Of a DNA stretch of 13,280 nucleotides, positions 10,740 through 13,280 are shown in pieces. The translations under genes and the position numbers were made by a program. The DNA lies in the NCBI GenBank assembly GCA_021827285.1, contig JAKAWM010000023.1, positions 1 through 13,280 on the forward strand, read 5' to 3'. The DNA comes from Actinomycetes bacterium. GTDB taxonomy: Bacteria; Actinomycetota; Acidimicrobiia; Acidimicrobiales; Palsa-688. Position 1 is the stretch's first letter, and every line of letters begins with the position of its first letter. The notes below the pieces were generated by a model, which did not search any database, was not told the DNA's origin, and saw only the letters and a program-made list of their open reading frames with translations.

Positions 10740-13193
10740 ATGAAGCCGGTGGTTTCGGCCGACCCCACGGGTCTTGTCACCCAAGCGGGGGCTCCGGCTC
10801 CTCCCCTTCGGTACGGCGAGGTCGAAGCTGGGCCTGATGGCTCGGCGGAGCCAGCTCTCGGGCCTGGGAGAGGGTGGCGGTTCGCCAGGTCTTGGCGCCG
10901 GCGGTGGAAAAGGATGGCCGGTCTGGCCATTGCCGTTGCCCTGGTGGTTGCCGGCGGGTTGACGTACCTGCTCACGCGCTCCACGGGGCCTACCTTTCGT
11001 ACGGTGGCAGCCAGCATCGGCAACGTGCAAGAGACAACGTCATTGAGCGGGACAATCTCGCCCGCGACCGAGGCGGACGCCAATTTCGAGGTCGCCGGTA
11101 CCGTCCGCTCCGTCAATGTGGCGGCGGGCGACCGCGTCAAGGCGGGCGCAGTGCTGGCGACGCTGCAGGCCCCCACCCTTCAGGCGGATGTACAGCAGGC
11201 GGCGGCCGCTTTGGAGCAGGCTCAAGCCAAGCTGGCCTCTGACCAGGTCAACCCGACCCTGGTTCAGGCCGAGGGCTCTGCGATTAGCGCCGAACAGGCC
11301 CTAAGCCAGGACAAGACGAACGTTTCGTACACGCAAAGCTCAAATACAGCCACGCTCGCCCAGGCAAAACAGTCGGTAACCCAAGCACAGCAGCAACTGG
11401 CCAACGACATGGCCTCAGGCCAGGCCTCGGTGGCTCAGGCTCGCACCCAGCTGGCGGACGACACCACCTCTGGGCAGGCGTCGGTAACCCAAGCACAGCA
11501 GCAACTGGCCAACGACATGGCCTCAGGCCAGGCCTCGGTGGCTCAGGCTCGCTCCCAGCTGGCCACCGACAAACAGTCCGGCGGCTTGTCGGTCTCGCAA
11601 GCTACTTCCCAGCTGGCCAACGACCGGCCAACGCTCTCCACTGACCAGGCCACCTTGGCCACGGACAACGGCGTGCTGGCCGCCGACCAGCAAAAAGAAG
11701 CCGTGGACTGCCTGGGTAGCGGGGCGGCGGGTCTGAGCAGTTCGGTGGCCATCCTGGGTGCCGGTTCTGGCGGTACGGGGAGCGGATCGACCAGCAGCGG
11801 CACAGGCAGCAGCGGTACCACTAGTTCCACCTGCAGCGGGGACGAGAGCGCGCTAAGCGCGGCGCAGCAGCAGGTGACGTCAGACCAGCAGAAAGTGACG
11901 GCGGACGAGCAGGCGGTGAAAAAGGACCAGCAGTCGATCTCCTCTGCTCAGGCGAGCACCAAGGCTACTCAGCAGCGCGACCAGCAGGCCCTGGCTTCGG
12001 CTGAGAGCTCGCTGAAAGTGGCTGAGCAAAAAGACGAGGCTGCCATCACCGCCGCCAAGAGGTCTCTGGCGGCCTCGGAGCAAAAAGACCAGCAGGCCCT
12101 GGCTTCGGCTGAGAGCTCGCTGAAAGTGGCTGAGCAAAAAGACGAGGCCGCCATCACGAGCGCTCAGTCCAGTGCGAGCTCGACGGGGCAAAAGAACGCC
12201 CAATCTCTCCAGCAGGCTCAAGCCCAGGTGGGCTCGGCCCAGGTTCAGCTCTCGCAAGCACAAGCCAGTATGGCGGCCGATAAGGTAGGCCAGCCCGCAC
12301 AACTGACCGCCGACAAGGCGGCGGTCGCTTCCGACGAGGTTGCCCTCTCCGAGGCCCGGCTCAACCTTGCTAATGGCACGCTCAGAGCACCCGTTGCCGG
12401 TACCGTCGTTTCGGTCAATTTGAGCAAAGGGCAGACGGTGGCTGCCGGGAGCACGACCGTAAGCGGTCCTTCTGGCAGCTCGAGCTCCGGGAGTTCCGGG
12501 AACTCTGGGTCAGGCTCTTCCGGCTCGGGGTCAGCTGCTTCAGGTTCGGGGTCAGGCTCTTCCGGCTCGGGGTCAGCTGCTTCAAGTTCCGGGTCAGCTG
12601 GCTCTGCCTCGGGCTCAGGGGAGGTCGTGATCGATTCGACCGGGACCTTTACCGTCACCGCGGATGCCACCACGTCGCAAATTGCCGCCATCCAAGACGG
12701 TGAGCAGGCCGTCATTACCCCAACTGGTACGAGCTCGACTGCGTACGGTGTCGTCACGGGCACCGGTCTCGTGGGTACCACCAGCAGCGGCGTCACCAGC
12801 TACCCGGTCACGATCTCGGTCACCGGCACCCCGTCGGGCATGTACGCCGGGTCTTCGGCCGATTTGGACGTCATCACCCGCCAGGCGACCAACGTGCTCG
12901 TGGTACCGACGACTGCCGTCCATACCCTGTCCACCTACTCCTTCGTCTACTTGTTGAAAGGCGGCAAGGAAGTTGTCCAACGTGTCACGCTCGGGGCTAC
13001 CAGCGGGGTCTATGACCAGATCACCTCGGGGTTGAAGGCGGGCCAGCAGGTGGTGATCGCCTCGCTATCGGCGAGAGTGCCAACCGGCGGCAGCAGCGGG
13101 TCGCCCTTTGGCGGCGGACTGGGCGGCGGCGGCTTCATTTTCAGAGGGGGCGGGGGCGGGGGCGCGCTGTTCCGTGGGGGCTTAGGCGGATGA
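10740..13193 (+). CDS. HlyD/MacA-type membrane-fusion adaptor with an exceptionally long repeat-built hairpin
   Basis: The adaptor of an ABC-type export system, linking the inner-membrane transporter to the outer envelope. It has 817 residues, against roughly 350-450 for classical MacA/HlyD proteins. Order: Pro/Gly-rich cytoplasmic N-terminus (1-46); basic stretch RRRWKR; one membrane helix (about 60-78, AGLAIAVALVVAGGLTYLL); first half of the barrel-sandwich (lipoyl-like) domain, VAGTVRSVNVAAGDRVKAGAVLATLQAP; first arm (about 146-323); Ser/Gly loop between Cys324 and Cys365; second arm (about 366-547); second lipoyl half, LRAPVAGTVVSVNLSKGQTV; Ser/Gly linker (about 575-627); beta-barrel and membrane-proximal domains; Gly-rich tail (about 780-817). 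Both arms contain 18-residue repeats. It overlaps the ABC ATPase gene by ATGA. The cargo is unknown. Confidence 0.93.
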   Translation: MKPVVSADPTGLVTQAGAPAPPLRYGEVEAGPDGSAEPALGPGRGWRFARSWRRRWKRMAGLAIAVALVVAGGLTYLLTRSTGPTFRTVAASIGNVQETTSLSGTISPATEADANFEVAGTVRSVNVAAGDRVKAGAVLATLQAPTLQADVQQAAAALEQAQAKLASDQVNPTLVQAEGSAISAEQALSQDKTNVSYTQSSNTATLAQAKQSVTQAQQQLANDMASGQASVAQARTQLADDTTSGQASVTQAQQQLANDMASGQASVAQARSQLATDKQSGGLSVSQATSQLANDRPTLSTDQATLATDNGVLAADQQKEAVDCLGSGAAGLSSSVAILGAGSGGTGSGSTSSGTGSSGTTSSTCSGDESALSAAQQQVTSDQQKVTADEQAVKKDQQSISSAQASTKATQQRDQQALASAESSLKVAEQKDEAAITAAKRSLAASEQKDQQALASAESSLKVAEQKDEAAITSAQSSASSTGQKNAQSLQQAQAQVGSAQVQLSQAQASMAADKVGQPAQLTADKAAVASDEVALSEARLNLANGTLRAPVAGTVVSVNLSKGQTVAAGSTTVSGPSGSSSSGSSGNSGSGSSGSGSAASGSGSGSSGSGSAASSSGSAGSASGSGEVVIDSTGTFTVTADATTSQIAAIQDGEQAVITPTGTSSTAYGVVTGTGLVGTTSSGVTSYPVTISVTGTPSGMYAGSSADLDVITRQATNVLVVPTTAVHTLSTYSFVYLLKGGKEVVQRVTLGATSGVYDQITSGLKAGQQVVIASLSARVPTGGSSGSPFGGGLGGGGFIFRGGGGGGALFRGGLGG
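11372..11563 (+). repeat. 108-bp tandem duplication in arm 1 of the adaptor hairpin
   Basis: 11372-11444 and 11480-11552 are identical over 73 bases, then differ at one base and match for ten more. The protein unit is 18 residues (for example SVTQAQQQLANDMASGQA), repeated from residue 212 to about 301 with alternating versions, so the DNA repeat is a double unit. Periods of 18 residues equal five turns at 3.6 residues per turn. Confidence 0.92.
11979..12157 (+). repeat. 108-bp tandem duplication in arm 2 of the adaptor hairpin
   Basis: 11979-12040 and 12087-12148 are identical over 62 bases, then differ at one base and match for eight more. The encoded unit is again 18 residues (DQQALASAESSLKVAEQK alternating with DEAAITAAKRSLAASEQK) across residues 414-485. 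The period equals that in arm 1 although the sequences are unrelated. Confidence 0.92.
12507..12584 (+). repeat. 42-bp-period repeat in the Ser/Gly linker of the adaptor
   Basis: 12507-12542 and 12549-12584 are identical over 36 bases. They encode 14-residue Gly/Ser/Ala blocks (GSGSSGSGSAAS) in a flexible linker between the lipoyl and beta-barrel regions. In-frame expansion is the simplest origin. Confidence 0.88.
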
Positions 13194-13280
13194 CCTCCAA
13201 GGGTGCCTTGGTCCAGCTAGTCAACGTCTGGAAGACCTACAGCACCAGCGAGGTACCTGTCCACGCCCTCAGGGGCGTGT
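13190..13280 (+). CDS. ABC transporter ATP-binding protein (MacB/LolD-like), N-terminus only
   Basis: The ATG at 13190 overlaps the adaptor stop as ATGA, and 30 codons are visible before the window ends. The residues LVQLVNVWKTY, then VPVHALRGV, match the first strand and A-loop region (aromatic Tyr stacking on ATP adenine) of LolD/MacB-type ATPases, where VxLxxVxKxY...VxALxGV precedes the Walker A motif. Walker A itself would lie just beyond base 13280. Together with the adaptor this indicates a MacAB-like export operon, with a permease either fused to or downstream of this gene. Confidence 0.85.
   Translation, partial: MTSKGALVQLVNVWKTYSTSEVPVHALRGV

Noticed and set aside
11372..12157. CRISPR-like regularly spaced identical repeats
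   Set aside because: The repeats are inside a long open frame, are in-frame multiples of 54 bp, and the intervening sequence encodes related 18-residue units rather than unique spacers.
11880..12302. Minus-strand leucine/arginine-rich open frame
   Set aside because: It is the antisense shadow of the Gln/Ala/Ser-rich second arm of the adaptor, with no start signal or family motif.
12245..12796. Minus-strand frame rich in Pro-Glu-Asp repeats
   Set aside because: It is the complement of the Ser/Gly-rich linker codons of the adaptor; the composition follows from the GC-rich repeats on the coding strand.

Overview
The window is GC-rich, densely packed chromosomal DNA of an actinobacterium. Strong third-position G/C bias runs through every gene, and GTG and TTG starts are common. 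Several starts sit 6-7 bases after a TAnnnT-type -10 element, as expected for leaderless actinobacterial transcripts. The cyclophilin, with its N-terminal 'CPAADGSSP...PPMCID' segment, and the DNA methyltransferase both resemble proteins I associate with Acidimicrobiia, so an uncultured member of that class is my best guess. This rests on recalled family resemblance, not a search. I see no tRNA, rRNA, insertion sequence, integrase, phage gene or CRISPR array.

Layout. (1) 1-1434: the 3' part of an IlvD/Edd-family sugar-acid dehydratase. It converges with a cyclophilin-type prolyl isomerase (minus strand, to about 2050). (2) 2117-3629: a SAM methyltransferase overlapping a polytopic membrane protein with UbiA-like features, probably a translationally coupled pair. 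(3) 3658-5258, minus strand: a YgjP/DUF45 zinc metallopeptidase-like protein followed by an aldo/keto reductase. (4) 5391-7756, plus strand: a phytoene-desaturase/PYROXD2-like flavoprotein, then an SMP-30/gluconolactonase-family enzyme. (5) 7769-8641, minus strand: an orphan DNA methyltransferase. (6) 8642-8856: a 215-bp divergent regulatory region with a GGGAC-N5-GTCCC palindrome, a 12-bp direct repeat and an inverted repeat around a -10-like element. It precedes a WYL-domain HTH regulator (8857-9816). (7) 9817-10044: a repeat-rich intergenic stretch, then a small alpha/beta hydrolase (10045-10653). (8) 10740-13193: an 817-residue HlyD/MacA-type membrane-fusion adaptor, overlapping by ATGA the start of a MacB/LolD-type ABC ATPase that runs off the window.

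How the genes work together. Three enzymes (dehydratase, aldo/keto reductase, SMP-30 lactonase) belong to families used in non-phosphorylative sugar oxidation, but they lie in separate transcription units, so a shared pathway is only a suggestion. The clearest functional unit is the adaptor plus ABC ATPase, the start of a MacAB-like tripartite export system.

I found no convincing new defence or mobile system. The most notable observation is in the adaptor. Its predicted antiparallel helical hairpin has two arms of nearly equal length (about 180 residues each). Both arms carry a near-identical 108-bp (36-residue) duplication built on an 18-residue unit, at roughly matching heights, and the turn holds the protein's only two cysteines. 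This looks like coordinated lengthening of both arms of one hairpin.
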